DNA of 9,991 bases from JBOGED01 sp050743625 (GTDB lineage Bacteria; Actinomycetota; Nitriliruptoria; Euzebyales; Egibacteraceae): NCBI GenBank assembly GCA_050743625.1, contig JBOGED010000556.1, positions 1 through 9,991 on the forward strand, given 5' to 3'. Position numbers and translations under genes: made by a program. How positions within the stretch are numbered: position 1 is the stretch's first letter; each line of letters starts with the position of its first letter. Below are positions 1-7,473 of the stretch, one piece after another. Under the pieces are notes generated by a model. The model was not told the DNA's origin. It saw nothing but the letters and a program-made list of their open reading frames with translations, and searched no databases.

Positions 1-123
1 CTCCAGCACCGCGCACGCGAGCCGGAGCGGCTCCCCCACCGACCCGGACGTCGACAGCGCTCGCGCGCGGGCCAGCCGCTCGGCGAGCTGGCCCGGCTGC
101 CCTCTGGCCAGGCGCACGCTCAC
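1..123 (-). CDS. fdhE: FdhE-like formate dehydrogenase maturation protein (5' part only)
   Basis: Only the first 41 codons are inside the window; the gene continues past the left edge. The GTG start at 123-121 overlaps the TGA stop of the gamma-subunit gene (GTGA), so it is the fourth gene of the formate dehydrogenase operon and probably translationally coupled. The visible peptide has a basic alanine/leucine-rich helix (residues 11-25) followed by a segment with EPLRLACAVLE. This resembles the N-terminal region of FdhE proteins, where a similar stretch precedes the rubredoxin-like cysteine pairs. FdhE is a cytoplasmic factor needed for activity of Tat-exported respiratory formate dehydrogenases. 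The identification rests on position and weak N-terminal resemblance; the diagnostic CxxC motifs lie outside the window. Another small accessory protein cannot be excluded. Confidence 0.65.
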   Translation of the reverse strand, partial: MSVRLARGQPGQLAERLARARALSTSGSVGEPLRLACAVLE

Positions 124-767
124 CGACCGCCGCCTTGGTCGTGCTCACGGAACCAGCGGGGGTGGTGCCAGGCGGCCCACGCGCGGGTGACCTTGCCGCT
201 CGTCATCGCGGACATCGTGCCGGGAAACGCGGCGGTCGAGAGGTAGACATGGATGATGAAGCCCGCGAGGGCCAGCAGGAAGAACAGGTGGTGCGAGATC
301 CGCATCGCCCGCAGGAATCCTGAGCCAACGCCCAAGGGGGACCACAGGGGAATGCCCGTCGCGAGCAGCGCGAGGCCAGTGATGATCGACCACCAGAAGT
401 AGCCCTTCTGGCCGGCGTTGTACTTGCCGATGTCCAGGCCGGTGTGGCCTTCCCGCAGATACTGGCCGAGCCGGCGGATCCACTCCCAGTCGACCTTTGT
501 GAACAGGCAGTCCCTGGCCCATAGCGCCACCATCAGGCAGAGGCCGACCGAGAATCCGACCCCGATGACGGGGTGGAGCCACCGCATCGTCTGGCCTCCG
601 CCGAACACCGTCGCCAGCCACGCCATCCGTGGGTACGCGAGGGCGAGGCCCGAGACGAGCAGCGCGACGAACGTCAGCGCGACGAACCAGTGGACGATGC
701 GCTCGAAGAAGCCGTAGCGAGCGATCTCGCCGCTCTCGGACCGGATACGCGTCGTGGTCGTGTTCAC
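120..767 (-). CDS. fdhC: Formate dehydrogenase gamma subunit, cytochrome b556 type
   Basis: This 215-residue integral membrane protein would take electrons from the beta subunit through two b haems and reduce quinone, anchoring the complex in the membrane. Four hydrophobic segments are visible at about 22-45, 63-84, 123-142 and 156-178. Candidate haem ligands are His26 (in RIVHW), His65 (LHPVIG), His159 (SHH) and His173 (IHVY). Their spacings of 39 and 14 residues match the ligand spacing known for E. coli FdnI (His18/57 and His155/169). Length is close to FdnI/FdoI. The start codon is GTG at 767-765, overlapping the beta-subunit stop TGA in a GTGA arrangement; the same GTGA junction joins it to the next gene. 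This is the fdnI/fdoI equivalent; the symbol used varies between organisms. Confidence 0.94.
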   Translation of the reverse strand: MNTTTTRIRSESGEIARYGFFERIVHWFVALTFVALLVSGLALAYPRMAWLATVFGGGQTMRWLHPVIGVGFSVGLCLMVALWARDCLFTKVDWEWIRRLGQYLREGHTGLDIGKYNAGQKGYFWWSIITGLALLATGIPLWSPLGVGSGFLRAMRISHHLFFLLALAGFIIHVYLSTAAFPGTMSAMTSGKVTRAWAAWHHPRWFREHDQGGGR

Positions 768-1720
768 GACCGCTCCACCAGGTCGTAGGGGTTCGCCTTC
801 CAGAGCTCGGACTCGTGGCCGATCGCGTACGCCTCGGCCACCGCCTCCTCCTCGGGGGGCGGTCGCCTCCTTCCCGTGCGGAGGAAGTAGAGGGCAGTGC
901 CGAGAACCCCCGCCCAGGTCGCGGCCGATCCCAGCCTCCGAAGGCTCCCCATTGCCGTGAAGTACGATCCTGGAACTTGCGGGTTCGCTGGCAGGTGGTA
1001 GCCCTCCAACATGTCACCCCGCGGGACGACGTACATCATGTGAACCCCGCCGACTCCCTCGGGGTTGTAGAGCATCGCGTTCGCAAAGCCACGATCCTGC
1101 AGCTTCGCGACCTTCGCCTCGCCGTAGGCGATCATGTCCGCCTGTGTCCCGAACTTGATCGAGCCAGTCGGGCAGGACTTCACGCACGCCGGCTCCAGGC
1201 CATTCGACACCCTGTCGATGCACAACGTGCACTTGTAGACCTTGTTGCTCGCGGCATCGAACCGTGGAATGTCGAACGGGCAGCCGGCGATGCAGTACTT
1301 GCAGCCGATGCAGTTGGCTTGGTTGAAGTCGACGATCCCGTTCTCGTACTGCACGATCGCGCCCGGAGCGGGGCAGGCGAGCAGGCAGCCCGGCTCCTCG
1401 CAATGCAGGCAGCTGTCCTTGCGGATCAACCAGGCCAGCCCGTCGGGAGCGATCTCGCGCTCCTCGAACCGCATGAGGTCCCAGGTCGTCGCGGTCAGGT
1501 CAGGGTGGCTCTGGTAGCTGCCGGTGTTGACGGTCTGCTCGGCGGGGAGGTCGTTCCACTCCTTGCACGCGACCTCGCACGCCTTGCAGCCGATGCAGAG
1601 GTCGATGTCGACGATCTTCGCGATTTGGGCTCCGGGATCGGCGGCGTCCCGGCGGATGTTGACGGCCGACGCTGGTGTCGCCGACAGCCGCCTGACGGCG
1701 AGACCGAGTTCAGCGGGCAT
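764..1720 (-). CDS. fdhB: Formate dehydrogenase beta subunit, four [4Fe-4S] ferredoxin with membrane anchor
   Basis: This 318-residue electron-transfer subunit links the alpha active site to the cytochrome b subunit. Sixteen cysteines fall in four ferredoxin-like sets: Cys42/45/48/52, Cys104/107/112/116, Cys137/140/143/147 and Cys164/167/179/183, enough for four [4Fe-4S] clusters as in FdnH/FdoH. A single hydrophobic helix at about 263-280 is followed by an RTGRRR basic patch, matching the C-terminal transmembrane anchor of this family. There is no signal peptide, as expected for a subunit co-exported with the Tat-bearing alpha subunit. The ATG at 1720-1718 follows the alpha stop by 12 bases, with a purine-rich GAGGGGA ribosome site in that gap. 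It overlaps the gamma gene by 4 bases. Confidence 0.96.
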   Translation of the reverse strand: MPAELGLAVRRLSATPASAVNIRRDAADPGAQIAKIVDIDLCIGCKACEVACKEWNDLPAEQTVNTGSYQSHPDLTATTWDLMRFEEREIAPDGLAWLIRKDSCLHCEEPGCLLACPAPGAIVQYENGIVDFNQANCIGCKYCIAGCPFDIPRFDAASNKVYKCTLCIDRVSNGLEPACVKSCPTGSIKFGTQADMIAYGEAKVAKLQDRGFANAMLYNPEGVGGVHMMYVVPRGDMLEGYHLPANPQVPGSYFTAMGSLRRLGSAATWAGVLGTALYFLRTGRRRPPPEEEAVAEAYAIGHESELWKANPYDLVERS

Positions 1721-1732
1721 GGCGATCTCCCC

Positions 1733-4700
1733 TCACGCGGGTTCTACGTTGACGAGGAAGCCCTTGAACTCCGGCGTCCGCACGTTGGCGTCGCCGATGT
1801 AGGGCGTGAGCAGGTTAGCGAGGTTCGAAGGCCGGTCGGAGGCGCCCCTGTCACTGCCGGCCTGGTAATGCCAGTGGACCGGGATACCGACCTGGTGGAT
1901 CACCCGGTTCCCGCCGAGCCTCAAGGGGCGCATCCGCTTCGTCACGATGGCGACCCCTTCGACCTCGCCACGCATCGAGACGACCCGGACACGGCCGCCG
2001 TTGGCGATCCCCTTCCGCCGAGCCAGCTCAGGATCGAGCTCCACGAAGAAGTCGGGCATCGTCTCGACGAGGTACGGGACGTACTGGGTGACGTAGTGCT
2101 CGTGCTCGGTGACCCGGTAGGTCGTCGCGACGTACGGGAACTCCGTGCTGCCACTCGGCGCGAAGGTCTGGAGCGCGCCCTCGTAGAGGTGCGCCGTCGG
2201 ATGCTTGTCCGTGCCGCTGAGCAGGTTGGCGATCGGAGACTCGGCCTGCTCGTAGTGCTCGGGGAACGGCCCGTCCATCAGCAGGCCGCCAGGCGCGAAG
2301 AGCCGGCCGACGCCCTCGCCGGTCATGATGAACGAGCCCCGGCCCTCTGACGGTGGGGACGTGGCGGCGAAGTCGGGCACGTCGCCGACCCAGCGGGCGC
2401 CGTTCCACACGATGCCCGGCCGCCGCGGGTCCCATGGCGCGCCCGCCGCGTCCGCCGACGCGCGGTTGTAGAGGATGCGCCGGTTCAGCGGCCACGACCA
2501 GCCCCAGTCGTGGTAGTAGCCCAGCCCGGTCGGGTCTGTGACGCCGCGGCGCCGCGCGAGGTTGCCCGCTTGCGTGTAGGACCCGGTGTAGATCCAGTTT
2601 CCCGCGCTCGTGGTGCCGTCGGCCCTGAGCCTGGCGAAGGTGTCCAAGAGCTGGCCGGTGGCCAGGTCGCGGCCGTTGATCTCTTGCGCGATCTCGTCGA
2701 GGGAGGGATTTTCACCGTTGGTGTAGCTCCAGGTAAGGTTCAGGATCGGCTCGGGAGCCGGGCCGCCCTCGTCCTCGTACAGCTTCCGCAACCGGAGGCG
2801 CAGCTGGCCAATGATCCAGTTGTCGTCCTTGACCTCACCCGGCGCGTCGAGCGCCTTGTACTTCCACTGCATCCACCTCCCCGAGTTCACGAACGAGCCG
2901 TCCTTCTCGATCCAATGCGTCGTCGGGAGGAAGAACACCTCGGTACCGACCTGCTCAGGGACGACGCCGGGAGCCTTCCAGAAGGTCGCCGTCGCCGTCT
3001 GCAGGGGATCCATGGCGACGAGCCACTCGAGGTTTCCCAATGAGGCCATCATGCGCTTCGAGTCCGGCCCGATGTTCACCCCGCTCATCCCGCTCGCGAA
3101 CATCCCTTTGAGCGTTCCTCTTCTCGCATTGTCATGAATCGTGAGCCATGACGCATTCCCCGCCGGCTTGGGAATCCATGAGTAGCCCCAATCGTTCTCG
3201 GGTGTCGCGGCGTCACCGAACCACGTCTTGAGGAAGCTGACGAGGAAGTTCCGGTAGTTCACGCCGAGGAAGTTGACGGATTCGGGCGTCAGCTGGGCGG
3301 TTGCCACGCGCGCGAGATAGTCGTCGATCGTCGCCATCGGGGGCCGCGGGATGGCGAGGTAGCCCGGCAGGATCTCCCACGAGATCGCGTTATCCGTGTT
3401 CCCTTGGATGTTCGCGTGACCGCGCTCGGCGTTCACGCCTCCGCCCGGCCTTCCCATGTTGCCGAGCAGGAGTTGGACCATGCCCAGGGCGCGAATGATC
3501 TGGACCCCGCTGGTGTGGTGGGTGAGCCCCACCGCGTAGACGATGCTGCCGACCTTGTCCGGGACCCCGGTCGCGCTGAAGGTCTCGGCGACCTCGAGGA
3601 ACTTGTCCACGGGCATGCCGGTGATGTTCGACACCATCCCCGGGGTGTAGCGGGAATAGTGGCGCTTCATCAGCTGGAACACCGTGCGCGGGTCCTCCAG
3701 CGTAAGGTCGCGCTTGACGAACCCGGCCCTGGTGATAGGCGTGGAGCCCGGGGTCGGCGGCGCGGCAGTGGGTTGCTCCTCCCGCTGGTAGTCCCAGGTC
3801 GCGACGTCGTAGCTGCGGTTCTCGGCGTTGTAACCTGAGAACACGCCGTCGTCGAACGTGAATCCCTCGTCGACCAGGAACGACGCGTTCGTGTGGAGCT
3901 GGACATACTCTTTGTGATATCGCTCGCCGGAGATGATGTAGTTGATCAATCCCCCGAAGAAGGCGACGTCCGTCCCGGCGCGGATTGGCGCGTAGATATC
4001 GGCGATCGCCGAGGTTCGGGTGAACCGTGGGTCGACGTGGATGATCTTGGCGCCGCGCTCGTCACGAGCGACGTGGGCCCATTTCCATCCGCAGGGGTGG
4101 TTCTCCGCCGGGTTCGCGCCGATGACGAGATGGACGTCGGAGTTTTTGAAATCAACCCAATGGTTGGTCATTGCGCCACGGCCGAACGAGGCGGCCAAAC
4201 TGGCCACCGTGGGACCGTGTCAGACACGTGCCTGCTGTTCGATGTACACCGTTCCGAGCGAGCGGAAGAACTTGGCCGCCAGGTATCCCTCTTCGTTCGT
4301 GTAGGTCGCGCCACCGACGAAGGCGATGCCCTCGTTCCGGTTGACGGTCCGGCCGTTCTCGTCCTGCGCCACGAACGTCTTGTCGCGCGTGGATTTCATC
4401 AACCGCGCGAGCCGGTCGAGGGCGTCGTCCCACGAGATCCGCTGCCAGTCGCTCGCGCCGGCGGGCCGGTACAGCGGTGCGAGGTCGCGCCGCTCGTTGA
4501 CCGCCAGCTGCATGGTCGACGCGCCCTTGGGGCACAGCGACCCGCCGTTGATCGGGCTGTCCGGGTCTCCCTCGATATGGACGAGCACGGACTGGGTGTT
4601 GAACGACTCGTGCCCGGTGACGTACGCGATCATCGAGCAACCCACCGCGCAATACGGGCATACCGACCGCACCTCCGTGGCGCGGCTGATCTTCAGCGCC

Positions 4701-4801
4701 CGCACCTGCGCATACGCGGGGGCAAGGTCGAAGCCAAAGGTCGCCCAACCCCCAGCCGCGCCCACGGCCGCGGATCCCTTGAGGAACTCACGCCGATCCA
4801 T
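1733..4801 (-). CDS. fdhA: Formate dehydrogenase alpha subunit, selenocysteine-containing, Tat-exported
   Basis: This is the catalytic subunit of a respiratory formate dehydrogenase (FdnG/FdoG class), oxidising formate to CO2 at a Mo or W bis-MGD centre on the outer face of the membrane. Read through an in-frame TGA at 4222-4220 it is 1022 residues, like E. coli FdnG (about 1015). Residues 1-32 form a Tat signal: DRREFLKG, a hydrophobic stretch and an AYA-Q cleavage site. Cys48, Cys51, Cys55 and Cys90 bind one [4Fe-4S] cluster; Lys92 is in the CPKG motif. The TGA is codon 194 in the context ARV-U-HGPTVASLA, the conserved Sec-His active site. The downstream half continues the same family without a break, ending in a molybdopterin-dinucleotide-binding domain (about 893-1022). 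A SECIS-like hairpin follows the TGA. GGGAGG lies five bases before the ATG. It is first in the operon. Calling two genes or a pseudogene here would be wrong. Confidence 0.96.
4177..4222 (-). promoter_or_regulatory. SECIS element for the fdhA UGA codon
   Basis: Reading the minus strand, the UGA (4222-4220) is followed by 11 bases and then a perfect 7-bp stem (one G-U pair): GGUGGCC at 4208-4202 and GGCCGCC at 4196-4190, closing a five-base loop AGUUU. A lower stem can form directly after the UGA, CACGG (4219-4215) with CCGUG (4181-4177), with an internal loop between. A stem near the UGA, an internal loop and an apical hairpin about 18 bases downstream with AGU in the loop is the architecture known for E. 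coli fdnG-type bacterial SECIS elements bound by SelB. Folding was done by eye. Confidence 0.85.
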
Positions 4802-4812
4802 TGCTGCCTCCC
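4802..4812 (-). promoter_or_regulatory. Ribosome binding site of fdhA
   Basis: GGGAGG at 4812-4807 is followed by five bases and then the ATG at 4801. This strong site fixes the start immediately ahead of the Tat signal. Confidence 0.75.
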
Positions 4813-4875
4813 AAGTCCTCTTCCTACCTCAACGACCGACAGCGACACATACGCCCACGATGCACGACTTCGCTT

Positions 4876-4892
4876 GACGTTTGCTTAACGTC
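4876..4892. promoter_or_regulatory. 17-bp palindrome, candidate operator between fdhA and mrp
   Basis: GACGTT-N5-AACGTC is a perfect inverted repeat with 6-bp arms, located in the 138-bp divergent region. It is 75 bases upstream of the fdhA start and 48 bases upstream of the mrp start. Arm length, spacing and position suit a dimeric regulator. No regulator gene is in the window, so the binding protein is unknown. The rest of the intergenic region shows no convincing sigma-70-type promoter for fdhA. Confidence 0.4.
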
Positions 4893-4927
4893 CCAGGTAA
4901 CGCCCGCGGCGGTCAACGGTGGGCCGG

Positions 4928-4939
4928 TATCGTGGCGGT
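4928..4939 (+). promoter_or_regulatory. Leaderless promoter -10 box of mrp
   Basis: TATCGT occupies 4928-4933. If transcription begins at the A of the ATG at 4940, this TANNNT box lies exactly at -12 to -7, the geometry typical of leaderless actinobacterial transcripts. No good Shine-Dalgarno sequence precedes the ATG, and no clear -35 box is visible. Confidence 0.5.
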
Positions 4940-6043
4940 ATGTTCACGCAGCGGCCGAGGCCCGCGGAGGACGAGATCCGCGCCGCGCTGGCCAGCGTGC
5001 GCGACCCGGACCTGGACCTGCCGATCACCGAGCTTGACATGGTCCGAGGCATCGTCGTGGGCCGCCGGCGCGTTCAGGTCGGGATCGCGCTGGTCGTCCC
5101 CGACAGCCCGCACCGTGAGCAGCTGCGCGCCGCCGTGAGTGAGGCCGTGCGAGCCCTCGGGGTCAGCGACGTCCACGTGGACTTCTCGCACCTCGGGGAC
5201 GACGACCGGCGCGCCCTGCGGCAGCGGTTGCAGGGCCGCCGGCCGAGCACTCCGGCGGAGGCGTTCGCCCGCACGAGGATCCTCGCGATCTCGTCGGGGA
5301 AGGGTGGGGTAGGCAAGTCTTCGGTGTCGGTCAACCTCGCGATCACCCTGACCGAGCGGGGGAAACGGGTCGCGCTGATCGACGCCGACGTCTACGGGTT
5401 CTCCATTCCCCGCATGATGGGAATCGACCGGCGACCCGCCATCTTGGACAACCTGGTGATCCCTCCCCGCGCGCACGGCGTCGCGGTGATCTCGGTCGCG
5501 TTCTTCGCCGCCGACGAGCAGACGCCGATCATCTGGCGCGGCCCGATGCTGCACAAGGCGCTGGAGCAGTTCATCGCCGACGTCCACTGGGGTGACGTGG
5601 AGTTCCTGCTCGTCGACATGCCGCCAGGCACCGGTGACGTCGCCCTCACGATAGCCCAGTTCCTGCCCAGCTCCGAGGTCGTCGTGGTCACAACACCCCA
5701 AGCCGCCGCGCAGAAGGTCGCCCAACGGGCCGCGTACATGGCGCGCAAGGTCGACCTGACCGTCACGGGCGTGATCGAGAACATGAGCTGGTTCACCGGC
5801 GACGATGGTGTTCGTTATGAGCTGTTTGGCAGCGGGGGAGGCACGCTGCTGGCAGAGCAGCTCCGCGTCCCGTTGCTCGGCCAGATCCCGCTGATCCCGG
5901 CCCTGCGCGAGGGCGGCGACGAGGGTCGACCCATCGTCGTGACCGATCCCGACTCACAAGCGTCCGCGGCCATCCGCGCCATCGCCGATCGGATCGTCGA
6001 GCTGCGCCCTCGCCGCGTACCCCTGCCCCTGCTCAACCGTTAG
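4940..6043 (+). CDS. mrp: Mrp/ApbC (NBP35-type) Fe-S cluster carrier P-loop ATPase
   Basis: This 367-residue cytoplasmic ATPase is expected to bind and transfer Fe-S clusters to apoproteins. An N-terminal MIP18/DUF59-like domain covers about 10-95 (RDPDLDLPITELDMV). The deviant Walker A GKGGVGKSS is at 120-128, with LIDAD at about 147-150, and the second Walker motif LLVDMPPGTGD is at 223-233. ENMSWF (280-285) and FGSGGG (296-301) are family signatures. The CxxC that many Mrp proteins carry between those two signatures is absent here; that stretch reads TGDDGVRYEL. From memory, actinobacterial Mrp proteins also tend to lack it. The ATG at 4940 is preferred over an in-frame GTG at 4919, because the extra seven residues are not family-like and a TANNNT box sits exactly upstream of the ATG. 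The gene diverges from the formate dehydrogenase operon and converges on the radical SAM gene, overlapping its readthrough end by 4 bases. Confidence 0.93.
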   Translation: MFTQRPRPAEDEIRAALASVRDPDLDLPITELDMVRGIVVGRRRVQVGIALVVPDSPHREQLRAAVSEAVRALGVSDVHVDFSHLGDDDRRALRQRLQGRRPSTPAEAFARTRILAISSGKGGVGKSSVSVNLAITLTERGKRVALIDADVYGFSIPRMMGIDRRPAILDNLVIPPRAHGVAVISVAFFAADEQTPIIWRGPMLHKALEQFIADVHWGDVEFLLVDMPPGTGDVALTIAQFLPSSEVVVVTTPQAAAQKVAQRAAYMARKVDLTVTGVIENMSWFTGDDGVRYELFGSGGGTLLAEQLRVPLLGQIPLIPALREGGDEGRPIVVTDPDSQASAAIRAIADRIVELRPRRVPLPLLNR

Positions 6044-7473
6044 CTACCGAGAGGGCCGAACTGGCCCTCGGTGGGCTCAGCTCAGCAGAACCACGGCTCG
6101 GTGAGGCGCGGGCTTGACCGAGCGGGGCCGGTGAGCACGAGGTCCGTGCGCTCGCCCGCGGCCAGGCGTACGGCGGCGTTGACGGCGAGGAACATCGCGC
6201 CGGGCGGCGAGCCGATCCCTACAGCCGCCAACGCGGCAAGCTCGGCCTGAAGCGCGTCCGTGCACGGGTCGGCGGGACGCCACTGGTAGGAGAGCTGCTC
6301 GGCATCGTAGGGGCCGAGGTGGGGCGCGAGCTGAGGCCGGTCGAGCAGCAGTGAGCCCTGGGGCAGCAAGAGCCGGATCGTGTACTGGATCGGGTCGACA
6401 TTGCCGACCAGGTCATGGGCGATGACGAAGTCGAGGATGTCGACGACGTCGGAGACCGTGCTCCACGGCGTGAACGGCATCAGCGAAGGACGCGGCTCGA
6501 TCCCGTGCTCGCGCAGCAGGTCCACCGCGCGCGCCGCGTCGGCCGCCGTGTGCCCCTTGTCGAGCAGCGCGAGGATCCGGTCATTCACGCACTCGACGGC
6601 GGTCACGGCGAACACGCATCCCGAGGCGGCCAGCTCTGGCCAGAGCGCGGCATGGCGGAGGATGTGCTCGACCTTGACGGTGCAGTCGAATGTCAGGTCC
6701 CCAAACCGCTGGCGCATCGCCCGCACGATCCGCATCGCGTGCCCCGGGCCGTTGAGGAAGTCCGGGTCCGAGAACGTGATATGCCGCGCGCCTGCCTCGA
6801 CCAGCTGTGCGATGTCGGCGAGCACGACGTCGGACCCCACGACCCGGAATGCGCCGCCATACACGGTCGGTACGGGACAATGGCGGCACTCATACCGGCA
6901 CCCATGCGTCGCCTCGACCGCTCCGACCAGCCGCTCCTCACCCTCTATCGCCAACCGCGCATACCGCTCCAGAGGAGGCAGCAGGCCACGGGCCGGGAGG
7001 TGGAACCGCCCTCGACCCCGACCCACGTGCAGCTCGGCCCCGGACGCGTCGACAGCGTCCAGGCCCTCCTCCCCAGCTCCTGCTGGGGGCCCCGCATCCC
7101 GCGTGCCGACCTCCAGGCCGTCGACCCAGGCGACGAGCGCCGGCTCGTACTCGCCGGCCAGGACCCGATCGGCCAGCCGCCCGACGGTCAGGTCACGGCT
7201 AACCGGTGCGTAGAGTCCGTAGAAGCACAGCGGGAGCGCTGGCCTTAACCGGCGGATCACCTCGGCGGCGCGCAACGCCAACCGCATCGCGGTGTGCATC
7301 GGCACGGAGAGCCCCACTGCCTCGGCCCACGCGACCGCCCCGTCGTCCCACGCCTCCACGGAGAGGTCCAACCCACGCACCTCGTGACCGGCCGCGCGCA
7401 ACGCCGCGGCCGGCGAGGCCACGTGAACCGGCTGGTGGCCCAGCTCGTAGCTCGAGATCAGCAGGACGCGCAT
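6040..7473 (-). CDS. CUAEP-tail radical SAM selenoprotein with N-terminal B12-binding-like domain
   Basis: Residues 1-120 look like a Rossmann-type cobalamin-binding-like domain (MRVLLISSYELGHQPVHVAS). The radical SAM core starts near residue 180 and carries CxxxCxxC at Cys192/196/199, ligating the [4Fe-4S] cluster that cleaves S-adenosylmethionine. A conventional reading stops at TGA 6084-6082 after PWFC (463 residues). Read through that TGA, the frame gives Cys463-Sec464-Ala-Glu-Pro and ten more residues, ending at TAA 6042-6040 (477 in total). C-U-A-E-P is, as I recall, the tail that defines the NCBI family called CUAEP/CCAEP-tail radical SAM (seleno)protein. A SECIS-like hairpin follows the TGA. 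The adjacent Cys-Sec pair suggests a redox-active tail. The ATG at 7473 overlaps the end of the ATP-grasp gene by 16 bases, with GAGG upstream. Substrate and product are unknown. Confidence 0.9.
6043..6084 (-). promoter_or_regulatory. SECIS element for the CUAEP radical SAM UGA codon
   Basis: On the minus strand the UGA (6084-6082) is followed by nine bases and a 10-bp stem: ACCGAGGGCC at 6072-6063 pairs with GGCCC-UC-UCGGU at 6057-6046, with a two-base bulge on the 3' side. The loop is AGUUC (6062-6058). GCU right after the UGA can also pair with AGC at 6045-6043 as a short lower stem. The apical part, GGCC-AGUUC-GGCC, matches the fdhA SECIS (GGCC-AGUUU-GGCC) except for the last loop base. 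It begins 15 bases after the UGA, against 14 in fdhA. Confidence 0.82.
6046..6072 (+). terminator. Possible terminator hairpin after mrp (same DNA as the SECIS)
   Basis: Three bases after the mrp stop codon the plus strand can form a 10-bp GC-rich stem with a two-base bulge and the loop GAACU. This sits between convergent genes, where a terminator is expected. No T-run follows on either strand, so classic intrinsic termination is weak, and the palindrome may exist only as the opposite-strand SECIS. Confidence 0.35.

Noticed and set aside
629..2350. Long open frame on the plus strand opposite the formate dehydrogenase beta and alpha genes
   Set aside because: It is antisense to well-supported conserved genes, has no recognisable domain and is explained by high GC content. 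The same applies to the plus-strand frame at 3893-4888 and others opposite real genes.
4208..4222. fdhA as two separate genes or as a pseudogene broken by a nonsense mutation
   Set aside because: The TGA is at the known Sec position, the frame and family similarity continue directly after it, and a SECIS-like hairpin is present.
7458..7463. The TGC-TGA at the end of the ATP-grasp gene as another Cys-Sec tail
   Set aside because: The sequence after this TGA overlaps the radical SAM gene in another frame and reads as arginine/proline-rich shadow translation. No hairpin like GGCC-AGUUY-GGCC lies at the right distance. It is an ordinary stop.
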